A stretch of 64,000 bases of DNA from Wurfbainia villosa. Its lineage: Eukaryota; Streptophyta; Magnoliopsida; Zingiberales; Zingiberaceae. The notes under the pieces are model-generated. The model worked only from the letters and a program-made list of their open reading frames with translations. It made no database searches and had not been told where the DNA came from. Location: NCBI GenBank assembly GCA_025175895.1, contig CM046003.1, forward strand, positions 49,036,335 through 49,100,334. Direction: 5' to 3'. Positions within the stretch are counted from its first letter, which is position 1, and the number at the start of each line of letters is the position of its first letter. Made by a program: the position numbers and the translations under genes. Below are positions 21,874 through 33,488 of this stretch, one piece after another.

Positions 21874-22214
21874 ATGAAGAGGATCAGTGTAGCAGAGAAC
21901 AGTAAGTGTATGTGGAATCAATTCTCCTCCCTTCTTTTCTATCTTTTATCCCCTCTCCAACATTAGGACAAGTTGTCTTGTAACGAACCACCAATCTCAC
22001 CCTCCACATGGAAGGCCACGCGAATGGAGGTGATAATGCTATTATTCCATTAAAGAATGCTCGTTGCCGAGAATTTTTTGTGGGACCTATGAGGCATCTT
22101 CAATTTTTTATAAAGGATGATGACGTGTATACCAAGACTATAACAGACAACCCCTTACATATTTTATGAGGTTCCACCTTAATAGAATTAATATTCCTCT
22201 TGACTTCCCTCTAA

Positions 22215-22480
22215 CTTCCCAAGCTATTGTCCATCTGACTCAGCTTGGCTCCTTTTTCTCCCAAGCTGTTATCTTCTCAACTCGGCTCACATTCCCGAGT
22301 TGCTACCTTCTTGACTTAGCTTCCCCTCCCGAGCTGATACCTTATGACTCGGCTTATCTCCCCGAGCTACTGCTGATTCAACTTTGCTCTTCTTCCCAAG
22401 CTGATATCTTTTCACCTCGGCTCATCTTCCTGAGTTGCTACCTTCTTGACTTGGCTTATCCCCCCAAACTACTATCCTTG
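22215..22480. repeat. Degenerate tandem array of about 33 bp in LTR K
   Basis: Seven to eight units in which CTCGGCT and CCGAGCT or CCAAGCT alternate (for example GACTCGGCTTATCTCCCCGAG). The two words are inverted repeats of each other, so units could form hairpins. Confidence 0.75.
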
Positions 22481-22494
22481 GACTAGGCCTAACA

Positions 22495-23254
22495 CTTCTT
22501 TATACTTATTCTTATTATAGCAGTATCAACTATAATATTTATTTTTATTCAACCTATTGTGTGAGAACTCTTGTATATTTAATACTACATCCTAGTTCTC
22601 ATAGAGATATAGCGATCCTTGCTAAGACGTTATAATCAGACCCTACGATGTGTTTCTTCCAAAGAACAACCTAGCATTGACATAATATCTTAATGGATCC
22701 ATTCATTAAGATTTATCGAAGTTTAACATTGGATGGTGAATTTTTTTGAGTATAATCTAAATGGGAAAGAAGTACAACTTAGAGAAGAGTGTATCAAGGT
22801 TGATATATTGAGGGAAGATTATAATTCATAGTTGAACTTTTAACTTCACAACTTAGAATTTTCTAAATGTTTAAAAACTTCAAAAAACTATTGGTGCAAT
22901 GATTAAGGGAAGCATACTTTGAGAGAGAGGTTCCTTTTGAAAGTATATGAAATGATCTATGAGGAGAAGATTAATGGTATGGTCAAGGTTGAGAGTTGAA
23001 CAAAATGGAAGGTAGAAAACCTCCATTAAAATGTTGGCAAAGGTTAAGAATAAAAAGGGGAGAATAAAGGAATTTAAGTGTTAGTGAATGAGGAAGGAGT
23101 TAAAATTGTGGAGTGACTTTTTGATGTATGCCACAAAGGGAGAATAAAAAGTATAAGTTAGAAAATTTTCATTATGCTTTGACATAATAAGTGGCAAGTT
23201 AGGATAACAGGTTAGCCTCTTAAATATATTGTCAAACATCAAAAAGGAAAAAAA
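22495..23254 (+). other. Decayed 3' internal region of element E
   Basis: No ORF. From about 22890 it resembles the 3' internal parts of A and P (TTGGTGCAATGATTAAGGGAAGCA near 22893 against a similar block at 33030). It ends with CATCAAAAAGGAAAAAAA, a worn form of the family polypurine tract. Bases 22495-22850 show nothing I can identify. Confidence 0.55.
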
Positions 23255-23712
23255 TATTGGTGCAATTGACCTTTGGTCAAGATATGTGTTAGCAATATAT
23301 AATGATGACTGAGAGATATTTTATAGGGCGAGATTATTAGTCAAGGGTGACCAAGCTCAATATAAAAGAGAAAATTATTGAAGATGAATATTGTTAGTGT
23401 AATCAACATTGAGTCAAATTTACCAAGATAGATAAGAGTTTTGATATTAGTTGGTTGAGTGAGAAATCAAGTAGGTCAAGATTAACTAAATATTTGATCA
23501 ATGGATGAAATCTAAGTGGATCATGGTTGACTAGACACTTAGTACAAGAGAAGTAAAGTCCAAGTGGGTCATAGAAGATCGAATACTTGACATGAGATAA
23601 GTAAAACTCAAGTGGATCATGGAGGACCAAATATTTAGTACGAGATGGGTAAAACTCAAGTGGATCATGAAAGACCAGACACCTGGTAAGAGATGAGAAG
23701 AGAAGTCCAATT

Positions 23713-24414
23713 TGTTAGTGCCTATAAGATTCACATATCTCCACAATGACATGATATTATCCACTTTGGGCCTAAGCCCTCATGGTTTTATTTTGGGCTT
23801 TACCCAAAAGGTCTCACACCAATGAAGATATTTTTTTATCTTATAAGCACATGATCTTTTTCATGTCTTATCAATGTGAAACTTTGATTATATTCCTCAT
23901 ACTCCCAACAATCCCCCCTCAAACAAAAGACCACGTTGGACCCCCTCAAGCCTATCTTTCCTGAAGGACTTCCTCTGCTTGATGTATGATCCTCAACCCA
24001 CGAAGACTTTCTGCCAACTGTCTAGTCCTACTAACCCAGCTGGACTTTATGCCAGTTGTCCAACCCTTCTGGCCCAACTGGACTTCCTGCCAGTTGTTCG
24101 GTCCTCCCGATCCAACTGGACTTCCTGCCTGGTGTCTGGTTCTCTTGATCCAAACATGGGAGCTCAACTTCTTTCATTTGAGGTTCATGGCTTGGACCAT
24201 GGCTCTGATACCAATTGTCAGTGCCTATAAGATCCACATATCTCCACAATGACATGATATTATCTACTTTGGGCCTAAACCCTCATGGTTTTATTTTTTA
24301 GCTTTACCCAAAAGGCCTCACGCCAATGGAGATATCTTTTTATCTTATAAGCACATGATATTTTCCATGTCTTACCAATGTGAGACTTTGATTGTATTCT
24401 TCATACTCCTAACA
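23713..24414 (-). mobile_element. TRIM2: second TRIM of the same family, reversed
   Basis: LTRs 23713-23910 and 24216-24414 (198 and 199 bp) match TRIM1's LTRs on the opposite strand. PBS on the minus strand at 24197-24214 and exact TSD CAATT (23708-23712, 24415-24419). Its two LTRs differ at many positions, so it is older than TRIM1. The 305-bp internal region has four 38-bp units at about 24014, 24052, 24090 and 24128. Confidence 0.93.
24014..24160 (-). repeat. Four 38-bp units inside TRIM2
   Basis: Units begin CCAACTGTCTAG, CCAGTTGTCCAA, CCAGTTGTTCGG and CCTGGTGTCTGG with a shared CCAACTGGACTTCCTG end. TRIM1 has about two units of the same kind at about 21520-21595. Confidence 0.8.
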
Positions 24415-25501
24415 CAATTGTATCATGAAGGATTGAACACTTAACAAGTGATAAAAGTTCTAATAGGTCACAAAGGATTGAATATTAGGCATGTGAATGG
24501 AAGTTCTAACAGGTCAAAAAGGATTTAATGTTAAGCATGAGATGGGATGCTCAAATATGTCAAGGAGGATCAAATGGTTGACAATGTTGAAGTCCTAATA
24601 GGTCACAATTGATCGGATACTTGACATGAGAAGTAAAGTGTAAAATAGATCTAGGAAAATAGGATATTTAGTAAGAGTAAAATCTTGGCAAGTTATGATT
24701 GACTGGGTGCTAGGCAAATAAAGTCTTGGTAGGTTAAAGACGATTGGATGCTAGACAAATGAAGTCATGACATGTCAAGGATGATCATATACTAAGCGAA
24801 AGAAGTCATGGTAGCTTATTGTCAATTGGATGTTAAACAAAGTGAGGTTTTAACTTTTAAAAGAATGAAATAGGAGTATCAGTTGACTACTATAGAGTAG
24901 CAATCAATTAACGAATCATAAATCCCTAGATTGAGGGTATGAGGGGTTTTACCATTCAGACGTAATCAATCGACTGATACGATTAGTAGTAGATTGATAT
25001 CACTATTTGAGCGAATAGAGAATTTGGCGACTATTCAACTCAACTGATTATGATTAGTTGAATGATTTTATTATTCGAGCAAACAGAGAATTTTGAACTT
25101 GATTATTCGACTCGACTAATCATTTTTAGTCGATTGAAAGAGTGGATCAATTAACTAATAACACTGTAGCGATATATAGAAATCTTTAAAGTCGATAAAA
25201 AAACTCAATTGTTTGGGCATCAATAGACTAATAATAATGGGCAATCAACTGATGCGGACAAATTTGAAATAGAATAGCCATTCTGCAGGTATAATGTTCA
25301 TATCGATGGTGCATCAATTGAGTAATGGGTTCTACTAATCAATTGTTAGGCAGAAATCAACCTTAATTTGGATCTTATAAACGAGGGCTTTAGGGATGTT
25401 TAAAGGAGACAATTCTTGGAGACATTGAAGGAGAATTGTTATTTCATTCTAGACTTTCAAGAAGCATTACTGATCATTTGTAGACATTGAAAGATATCAA
25501 C

Positions 25502-27297
25502 TGTTGGACTATCTGAGCCGCAAAAACCACTTTTTGCGTTGCGGAAACCTCGGAAGCCCGACCACGGATCCGTGCAAAGTATAACAAAAATTACATGTAC
25601 ATGTTTAAAACCTTAGATCTACATGAGAAGAGCATTACCCTTGATGCGATGCCCTTCGTTTATCCCGCTCGTCCAAATGGCTTGTCGGAACTCAAGAGTG
25701 TTAAGTGTACACTTCTCTATTGGTATCTGCACAAGCAATAAGTGGAGAAAATCAACCTAGAGTGTGCTAGTACTCATGAAAATTTCGACCAAGGAGGATT
25801 GGGAGAGAGCAAGAAGGAGAGCAAGGAAGAAGATGAAGTTAATCCACTTAACTTCACACTAAAGCATTCATATAATAGTGGCCGCCCACATTAGGGGGTT
25901 ACATGCATGCATGTAACTCCAAGAGCCAAGTCACATAATGACTCTTGGTCTCCCTCATGAGGTGGCACCCCATGATGTGTCCATGATGATGTGGAACATC
26001 ATCATTGGTCAGCCCCCATGCCAAGTCACCATGACATGACAATTGGTCAAGTCAAAATTGACCATTCATCTTCTCTCTCAAGTCAAGTCAAACTTGACCT
26101 CTTATCTCCCATGGTTGATCAAATCTAACATCTTGATTCAAGTCAATTTGATTTAATGAATCTCTATTCATTATTTTAAATTGACTTAACGAATCAAATC
26201 TAAATTAGACTCATTAAACACTTGAATTAAATTGAGTCTAACTCAATTAGTCTAATTTGGATTACTCTTAATCAAATTTGGTTCATCACATGAACCTAAT
26301 CCTCATGGTTCATCATATGAACCTAATCTCCATCTAATTTCCCTTAGTGTGTGACCCTATAGGTTCTTGTAACGTTGGCAATGCTTCTAAACCGATTTAG
26401 GAACATAAGCAATGAGCGGTATCTAGCAACACATCATTGCTACCCAAGTTACAAGAATGTTGAGATCCAACATCACCTTTGTGACTACTAATTGTGACTC
26501 TCATAATATGTGACAATGTCCTTCTATCCTTGACATCTAGATTGACCAATTGAGGCATAGACCGTGTCATCCTCGATACAATCTATATCTTGAACTCCAA
26601 GTAGACTCACTCTAATCAAATGAGTTCAATATCTCATATTGACTTATTTAGGCATGACCATGCACTTTGTGGTCTCACTCTATCAAGAATAACGATGTCA
26701 CTTTTGTCATATAGGAGGGATAGATCTCATCTACATCACTCACATCCCTCTGTATAATTTGTTACATACCCAGTAATCGCCTTTATAGTCCACCCATTTA
26801 TGGGTGACGTTTGACGAAGCCAAAGTATGCAACTCCTTATGTAGGGAATCATGGTGACTTCAGGTTCAAGGACTAATAGTCACATGAGAAAGTATATGAC
26901 ACTCATATAACGATCCATGATACTTTCTCATGGCGGATCATTCAGTATACATTCTCCAATGCATACCCATGTGTCAACTTGATATCTCATATCCATGACT
27001 TGTGAGATCAAGTCATCAAGTTGACCTACATGTTAGTCTCTATGTATTAACATTGTCCCTGAATGTTAATACTTGACTAGGAATGATTAAGAGTAGTGTT
27101 CTATATATCATCTCATTATCGATTCAAACCAATCGATTGATATAGATAAGAACCTTCTACTCAAGGACATTATTATACTTAGTTATTTGACACTAATACA
27201 AGTAAATATAATAACCATGCCTTTATAAATAGGAATATGATACAATAAAGTCCATACAACAATCATCACATGATTGACTCTAGGGCTTTCACTAACA
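25502..27297 (-). mobile_element. Solo LTR (copia type) in the LTR of E
   Basis: 1796 bp. On the minus strand it starts TGTTAGTGAAAGCCCTAGAG and ends ...TAGTCCAACA. The TSD TCAAC is exact at 25497-25501 and 27298-27302. There is no PBS, PPT or coding sequence, as expected after recombination between two LTRs. A TATTATATGAA sequence on the minus strand near 25870 may be the TATA box. Short frames inside have no recognisable product. Confidence 0.9.
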
Positions 27298-27569
27298 TCA
27301 ACATAATGTTCATATCTTTGAAAGGTTTCGGAAAGGAGAAAAGATAGTAGTGTTACCCTAGGACTAGGCTGCAAAGTATGATCTGAGGGTTTTAGACTAT
27401 TTAAAATATAAGTTTACTATGTACTTGTTCTTTATTTTATGTTCTTCTTTCCATTGTATACTAATCATTTGTAGACAAGCAAACATAATCAAACAATTAA
27501 AGAGAATCATTATTCAACAATTAATGAAAATGATTATTCATCCCCTCTAGCAACACGATGGTCCTAACA

Positions 27570-27699
27570 CTACTTACCGAGTTGTTGGCCACAACATACT
27601 TGAGCTTCTACTTGTTAGGTATCAATTCTGACCTATTTTGACTTATATTATTGCACTTCCAATATAAATGCTAAACAACAAGCATATGATACAACATAT
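27570..27699. other. Unassigned sequence between LTR E and LTR M
   Basis: 130 bases with no feature I can name. It would be the target site region of the older insertions. Confidence 0.4.
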
Positions 27700-28219
27700 T
27701 GTTAGGACTATTAACGTGGTTAGAGAGGGTGAATAATGATTTTCGATTCTTGATCATACACATGTGATTGTCTACAAAAGATTAGTGCATAGTGAAAAAA
27801 TAGAAACATAGAACAAACACAATCATATAATGCAACCACAAATCAATTTTTATATGGTTCAGAATCTTCAATTCCTACTCAATGATCTAGTGTTTATTGA
27901 TAGTCGACTATTCTTTCTTCTTGCCATTACTTTTATAGGTCGAAAAACCTCTTCTAAATCAATTTTTGTAAAAGCAATACAAACAATTATGAAGATACAA
28001 CCAAGAATAGAAAATGAAATATGAATAACAATTTATATAAGTAATCTTTATTTGCTCGCTATTTGGTTACTTTGGATTATCTCTTGAAGGTTTAGATGCA
28101 ATAACACTTCCCCTTTAAAGTCTTATTTTATAAGTTGTAGATCAGGCTGATTTTTGACTAATAGTCAACTTCTCAACATAATCAGTTGATTATTACATTG
28201 TAGATATGTATGTTACCCT
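27700..28219 (-). repeat. Reversed SIRE-like LTR M, left piece
   Basis: The plus strand begins TGTTAGGACTATTAACG followed by a GAGAGGGTGAATAATG block, the reverse of the ...CATTATTCACCCTCTC R/U5 end common to these LTRs. It breaks at ACCCT (28215-28219), the target duplication of element P, and resumes at 35163. Confidence 0.65.
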
Positions 28220-29837
28220 TGTTGGTGCAATCGGCCCAGGTCACGATTGACCAGACTCGAGGTTGACTCGAGTAATGTTTTGATGTTTGACAAAGGGATT
28301 TGACAAAGTGGTTTGGCATTGATGTTTGACATTAATGTCGGTTAATATGTTGGGGAGATTGTTGGAGCAATCGACCCGGGTCATGTTTGACCGGACTCGA
28401 GTTTGACTCGAGGAAGACCTTGATGGTTGGCTGGGGTTGACCATGTGATTATGGGAAAGTCCAAGCATGGGTCTTGGCAAGGTAAAGTCCAAGTCATGGG
28501 TACTTGGCATGGAAAGTCCAAGTGGGACACTTGGCGCATGGAAAGTCCAAGTCATGGGTACTTGGCATTTGGGAAAGTCCAAGTCTTGAGTACTTGGCAT
28601 GAGAAGTCCAAGCATGGGTCTTGGCAAATGAGAAGTCCAAGCATGGGTCTTGGCAAATGAAAGTCCAAGCATGGGTCTTGGCATGGAAAGTCCAACATGG
28701 GTTGGCAAGGGAAAGTCCAAGCTTGAGTCTTGGCATTTGGGAAGTCGAGGGATTGATATTGGCGTAAAGTTCAGCGGAGTCTTGATGGCGTAAGTCCAAT
28801 GTGCCTTGGCGGTAGACAGATTAGCATGACATAGCGAGAAGCACCTGAGGCTAGCGCGATGGATGAACAAGTCATGGATGACTTGGAGGGATCCGAGAGG
28901 CGTGAGGCTGATGGAGGTGGCTAGAAGGCTTAGGTCTAGGCTAAGGGTGGTCTAGCAAGTATGGGGGCACCATACTTGGGTTAAAACCTCATCTTTGAGG
29001 TTGGCAGTCGCATTATGGCGGTTCATTGCCGTGTCGACTTGAGTTATTGCCGTTTAAGAGGGAACTACTGGCGGTCGATGCTCATGGAAGCGATCGGCGA
29101 TGTCTCTGACGATCGGCCCGCGAGTCGGCGATCGTATCGTTATTGAGCGCGAGCACGAATGCTCCGTGGCCGTGGCGATCGACTCTGTGGTGCGATCGGC
29201 CGCCAATGTTGGCGATCGGCGCCAAGATCCGTTGGAGTTTTTCCAGCGTGGATCGAGCCGTTGTCTCACGACAACAGTGGCATCAGTCGACTGGTGACTT
29301 ATGGCAGTCGACTGATAGGCGGAAATCCAGGTCGCGCGGAAGGATAAAAGGAGCTCGATGGGAGGATTTTTGGCAATGGTTTCTTGAGCATCTTTAGGGC
29401 GATTTGTTGCTGCAAATCAGAGTCTTCAAGGCCACTCTTCAAGCAACCAAAAGCAAGCAATCCAAAGCATTTGTAAAGTATTTTCTTTACTTGTATTGCA
29501 TTATTCTTCATTGTATTTGCTTGTTGCTTTTAGATTATTGTTGTAATCTATTGTAAGAGGTTTCTCCACCTCCGACTTGTGTCGAGAAGGAGTATTTGTG
29601 ATTAGTGAGTGCGTGTGCATCACTAGGGCTCTTTAGAGCTCGATCCGTGGAGTAGGAACCGTTTGGTTCCAAACCACGTTATATATTGCGTGTTGTGATT
29701 GTATCTTGTGTTTGTATTTGTTATTATTTATTTCGCTGCGTACTAACAAGATTGTAGATAAGCAACGCGAACGATTTCCATCTACGTACGAATTTAACGC
29801 TATTCACCCCCCCTCTAGCGGCATCAAATCTCCAACA
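28220..29837 (+). repeat. 5' LTR of element P
   Basis: 1618 bp, TGTTGGTGCAATCGGCCC to ...AAATCTCCAACA. It holds about 13 tandem units (28445-28820), palindromes TCAGTCGACTGG and CAGTCGACTGAT (29283-29320), a TATA-like GATAAAAG at 29343-29350 and the R/U5 block. Compared with the 3' LTR it lacks two units and has small deletions in the palindrome region (29005-29100). Confidence 0.92.
28445..28820 (+). repeat. Tandem array of about 13 units in P's 5' LTR
   Basis: Units of about 24-32 bases with the form AAGTCCAAGCATGGGTCTTGG. CCAAG and CTTGG can pair within a unit. Long antisense frames run through this array only because the units are repetitive. Confidence 0.85.
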
Positions 29838-29839
29838 AG

Positions 29840-29851
29840 TGGTATCAAAGC
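29840..29851 (+). promoter_or_regulatory. Primer-binding site of element P
   Basis: TGGTATCAAAGC two bases after the LTR end, complementary to initiator tRNA-Met with one mismatch (usual form TGGTATCAGAGC). Confidence 0.8.
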
Positions 29852-29905
29852 AAGGTTGCTCTTCAACGGATTAACAACCGGGAGCAAGATGCTAGAGGGT
29901 AAAAG

Positions 29906-31591
29906 ATGGAAGTCCAAGATCAATTAGGTTGGGACATCAACACACCGGTGCCCTACACTCTATACGGACGAGAAGGATTCAATTCTTGGAAGGGAAGAAT
30001 TGAGGATTTTATTATGATGAGAGACTTTGAGGAATGGTCCATTTTGATGGATGGATTTGAATATCCAAGAGGACCAAGAGGTGGATTCCTCAAAAAGAAG
30101 AGATGGACCGAAGAGCAAGTTCAAGCATCCGAGAAAAATGATAAGGTGATAAAATTTTTAATTGATTTAATGCCTAACAATATCTTGTGTATGTTAGGTA
30201 ATTATGTAGATGCTAAAGAGTTATGGAGCCAAGTGACAAAGCTCCATGAAAATTCATCATCGGTCCAAGAAAAAGAAGAAGAAGAGGAGTGCTCACCCTC
30301 TCAAGCTCAAAAAAGTACACTGTCATCCCAAGAGCTTGAGGATTCGGAGGTTGATAGGGAATCAACATCCGGATCGGAAGAGGTGGAAGAAGCATCCACT
30401 TCTATGATTGAGGGGGAGAGACCATCTACACCGGAGCCGGAACAAAATAAAGAAGATGCCTCAACCTCCGGTCAAGATGAAGAAGTTTCAATTCCAACAC
30501 CTATCACCGCCATAGGTAACTCAAACATGTTAATTTCAAATAAAAATAATATTATGTGTTTTGAGTGTAGGGAATTTGGGCACTATAAGAGCAAGTTTCC
30601 AAAGAAGATTAGGAAAGCTCCACCGGCACCAAAAGTCAAGGATGTCGGTTTCCCAACACCTAAAGGCAAGGAGCACATCATATGCTTCAAGTGCAATTCA
30701 AAGGGGCATTATCGGAGTCAATGCCCTAGGGGGAAGAAGAAGGGGCAAGGAGGAGCATCACAAGTAGGGGGAGCTTCTATAGCTAACCCTAAGGTATATT
30801 TTAATAATGCACCTTCCAAATTTAAAAGTCAAAAGCATGCTAGAAATATTAATTCTCTTGCAATTCACCATGAAAAGCATGCTAGAGATAAATATTTTTG
30901 CTTAGGAGCCAAGAGGGTAAATTTTTCAAGAAAGGAGAAATTTGGGACTAATGTCCCTAGAAAAACTCTTCCTAAGGGAAGCATTAGGAAAATAGAAAAC
31001 CACTTAGACATTAACCCTAAGAAGGGTAGGCATATGCCTAGAGAAAATGGTAATGCCCAAAAACTTAATCAAAAAACAATTGGGCAATTACAGGTTGAAA
31101 ATCAAGCCTTGAGGTCAAGGCTTGAAAAACTAGAAAAGACCCTTAGGAATATACAAAACCAATTTAAAGGGTCAAATGATCAAAAGTCTAGGTCCAAATC
31201 TCAAAGTCAACACTTAGGACCTAAGAGTCAAAAGTCAACCAAAGGCAAGCAAGGTTTGGGTCACAAACCTAAGCCTAAAGTGACTTATCATAGTGTTCCA
31301 TTTGACTATGGAACACAAACTAGGTCTAGGAAGACCAAGGTCAATAGGGAAGTCATCCCTAGAATTGACCAAAGGGTGTGCCTAGTGGCTAGGGTTTCAA
31401 GGAAACCTAGGGTGGCCACTAAGAAGGTTGCAAGGGGAGTTACCCCTAGAGTCAACCTAGGTAAGACCAAAATGACCAAGGCTAACAAGCCTAGGAAGGT
31501 ATCTAGGGAGGTTATCCCTAAGGAATACCTAATTAACCCTAGAAGCTCAAATCGTTTTTGGGCTCCTAAGAGTGTGATTGATTCACGCTAA
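29906..31591 (+). CDS. gag: Gag polyprotein of element P (561 aa), open
   Basis: Structural protein that would form the virus-like particle and package element RNA. The ATG at 29906 is 54 bases after the PBS. Residues 1-120 form a UBN2-type capsid region (LYGREGFNSWKGRIEDFI, IDLMPN, AKELWSQVTKLHE). Residues about 120-210 are Ser/Glu-rich and look disordered. Two CCHC knuckles follow. The first (C218, C221, H226) has Phe at 231 instead of the last Cys. The second (C260, C263, H268, C273) is complete. A basic region, a coiled coil at about 388-420 (QLQVENQALRSRLEKLEK) and a basic tail end in PKEYLINP and FWAPKS. In full-length relatives the tail motif lies before protease, but here the frame stops and no pol follows. 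No frameshift or internal stop. Confidence 0.9.
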   Translation: MEVQDQLGWDINTPVPYTLYGREGFNSWKGRIEDFIMMRDFEEWSILMDGFEYPRGPRGGFLKKKRWTEEQVQASEKNDKVIKFLIDLMPNNILCMLGNYVDAKELWSQVTKLHENSSSVQEKEEEEECSPSQAQKSTLSSQELEDSEVDRESTSGSEEVEEASTSMIEGERPSTPEPEQNKEDASTSGQDEEVSIPTPITAIGNSNMLISNKNNIMCFECREFGHYKSKFPKKIRKAPPAPKVKDVGFPTPKGKEHIICFKCNSKGHYRSQCPRGKKKGQGGASQVGGASIANPKVYFNNAPSKFKSQKHARNINSLAIHHEKHARDKYFCLGAKRVNFSRKEKFGTNVPRKTLPKGSIRKIENHLDINPKKGRHMPRENGNAQKLNQKTIGQLQVENQALRSRLEKLEKTLRNIQNQFKGSNDQKSRSKSQSQHLGPKSQKSTKGKQGLGHKPKPKVTYHSVPFDYGTQTRSRKTKVNREVIPRIDQRVCLVARVSRKPRVATKKVARGVTPRVNLGKTKMTKANKPRKVSREVIPKEYLINPRSSNRFWAPKSVIDSR

Positions 31592-33474
31592 GATGGGTTT
31601 AGAGTGTGCCAACCTTGATTGGATGGGTAGTTAACTCAACCATGGCAAAGGTGGCATGTTAGGTCATTTTCAAGGTTATGGTTACCTTAGAAATACATTT
31701 GAGTCTTAATCCTAAAAGTTCTAGGATGTGCCAATATTACTTGAGAAGTTTGATAAAATGATCAAAATTGGCACAATTTAGGTTTAGAGGTTAGTGTGCA
31801 ATTTTGGGTTTTTGGCACACTTGAGAGAAAAATAGAAATATGGCAAAATATAATTAATTATATGAAATGGCAATTAATATTAAAATTTAGGTATTACTAT
31901 ACCTATATATTTTATATGCCATGCTTTGATTGCCATATGCCATGTCATGACATCATGCCTATTTCTATGATTTTATATGTCATGAGTATGCTTAGGTTTT
32001 AGGTTAATATCATGTATGCTTAGTTTTATATCTTATGCCATGACATTATGATTATGAGCATATGCTTATTTATAACATTTCTAATGTCATAATCATTCAT
32101 GCATTTAAGACAATTTGGTTGAAATTGAATTAAGGACTATGGCAAAACTTGAAGTCCCATTTATAAGGGAATCAAGTAGGGTTGCCTTAGAGAATGCATG
32201 AAACCCTAGATTAGGATGAACAAAACCCACATCTCACATCCAATTGACATGTATGTGTATTTATACACCTTAGATACATGTGAGATGCTAGGATATGAGT
32301 TGAGTTCAAGGTGCATAGTTTTTGCATCTAGATGAACTAAAACTCATCTTGTTTCATTTGTGGATCATTGGGAGAGCATGTGTACAAGTCATGTACATAG
32401 AGCCCAAGGAATATGATCCAAAATAAGGTTTTGAAAACATTTTAAAATCATTTTGAAAAACCTTGGTGAAGTCTATCTTTTGATAGCAATCACCATTGAT
32501 AGAGTTGATACAAAATAGAGCCAAAACATTGAAAATTTCAATGGTTTTGAGTTTTGTATCAAACTCACTATTTTATGGGTAAAATAATTTTCAAATATTT
32601 TTCACCCATTATGTGTGTCATAAGTATTATACGTATGAATTTTCATGATTTTTCGAATTACGTATAATTATTTATGAATTTTCAAAATTCATTTCTGATA
32701 ACTGAAAATCGAGATTTTCAGTTATCGATCGGCCTCTGTGGCGGTCGACTAATAATGTGATGGCAATGATTCTTGTCGAGTCGATCACAGTCCGATTTCG
32801 GGTTAACAAGGTTTGTTTAGCCCGTGTTCAGCCATGGTAAAGGTCCCTAACCACTTCTAACCCTAGGATATGCTTTGGGAAACATTATAAAGGGTGAAAA
32901 TCCATTGGATATGGATTAGGAGCTGTGTTAGGTCAAAGTATCAAATTTAGGGTGAGTGAAAGTTCTATGTTGAACTTAGAACCTTAATTTTGATGGTTTA
33001 GAGTTCCTATTGGCTTAGGGGCTTCCCAAGGACATTATTGGTGCAATGATCAAGGGGGAGCAAGCCTTTAGGGGGAGGTATCCATCTTGGGATGATGGAT
33101 GTGTTTCTCTTCTTGAAGGGGGAGAAGTGATTGAGAGAGTATCATCAATTGGGAAAATTGATGGGTTTTTGATACCCAATTTGGAAATTGGGAGAGAGTA
33201 TAGGATTGTCTCTCTTGAGTGATATGTGAATTATCACTAGGAAGATGGTAGGCATCCTAGGTATTTATTTTTGGATCAAGGGGGAGATTGTAAGATCTCA
33301 TTGGGACATGAGACATTGACCTCCTTGGAGAGAAAACCTTTTTGATGTTAGTCAAAAAGGGGGAGAATGTTTGGGGGAGAACATTTGGAGAGTGTTTACC
33401 AATTTGGGATAATTGGTAAGGGATTTGAGTTAGTGGTCTAACTCAGATGATTTGTTTGGTTTTTGTCAAACATC
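31592..33474 (+). other. Non-coding region between gag and PPT of element P
   Basis: About 1.9 kb without a credible ORF or any pol motif. AT-rich, then several AGGGGGAG blocks (33050-33120, 33285, 33357-33385). The last 1.5 kb aligns with 600-2157 in element A, so it is conserved between family members, which hints at a cis-acting role such as packaging. Confidence 0.75.
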
Positions 33475-33488
33475 AAAAAGGGGGAGAT
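33475..33488 (+). promoter_or_regulatory. Polypurine tract of element P
   Basis: AAAAAGGGGGAGAT directly before the 3' LTR. Confidence 0.9.

Larger units (their letters stand above)
16075..22494 (-). mobile_element. Element K: Ty3/gypsy element, Tat/Retand-like, 5' part only
   Basis: Minus-strand order is 5' LTR (21040-22494), PBS, gag, protease, RT, RNase H, then a break at element C. Integrase and the 3' LTR would lie to the left of C, outside the window. Three insertions interrupt it: C in pol, L in gag (18618-20047) and TRIM1 in the LTR (21240-21873). Many stops and frame changes show it is dead. The gag, protease and YVDDILVKS-type RT match the Tat group in general form. Confidence 0.8.
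21040..22494 (-). repeat. 5' LTR of element K, split by TRIM1
   Basis: On the minus strand it begins TGTTAGGCCTAG at 22494 and ends ...TGCCACATCA at 21040. Without TRIM1 and its duplicated bases it is about 816 bp. It contains a degenerate array (22215-22480). The 22494 boundary is inferred from the TG terminus only. Confidence 0.65.
23255..27569 (+). repeat. Old LTR of element E, split by TRIM2 and a solo LTR
   Basis: Starts TATTGGTGCAATTGACC (TGTTGG with one change) after the worn polypurine tract and ends ...CCCCTCTAGCAACACGATGGTCCTAACA. Removing TRIM2 (23713-24414) and the solo LTR (25502-27297) with their duplicated bases leaves about 1.8 kb, close to the 1.6-1.7 kb of P's LTRs. It has worn versions of the tandem array (AAGTCCAAGTGGGTCA near 23555) and of the TCGACTGAT palindromes (24880-25340). 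It is much older than P. Confidence 0.7.

Noticed and set aside
28241..28870. Long minus-strand ORFs through the LTR arrays (also 2193-2612, 33510-34049, 33650-34210)
   Set aside because: They are open in several frames at once because the repeat units lack stops. The peptides are only repeats of the unit, break differently in each LTR, and have no start context.
29054..29397. Overlapping ORFs in the CG-rich part of P's LTR
   Set aside because: Open in several frames because of CG richness, not kept in the 3' LTR or in LTR A.
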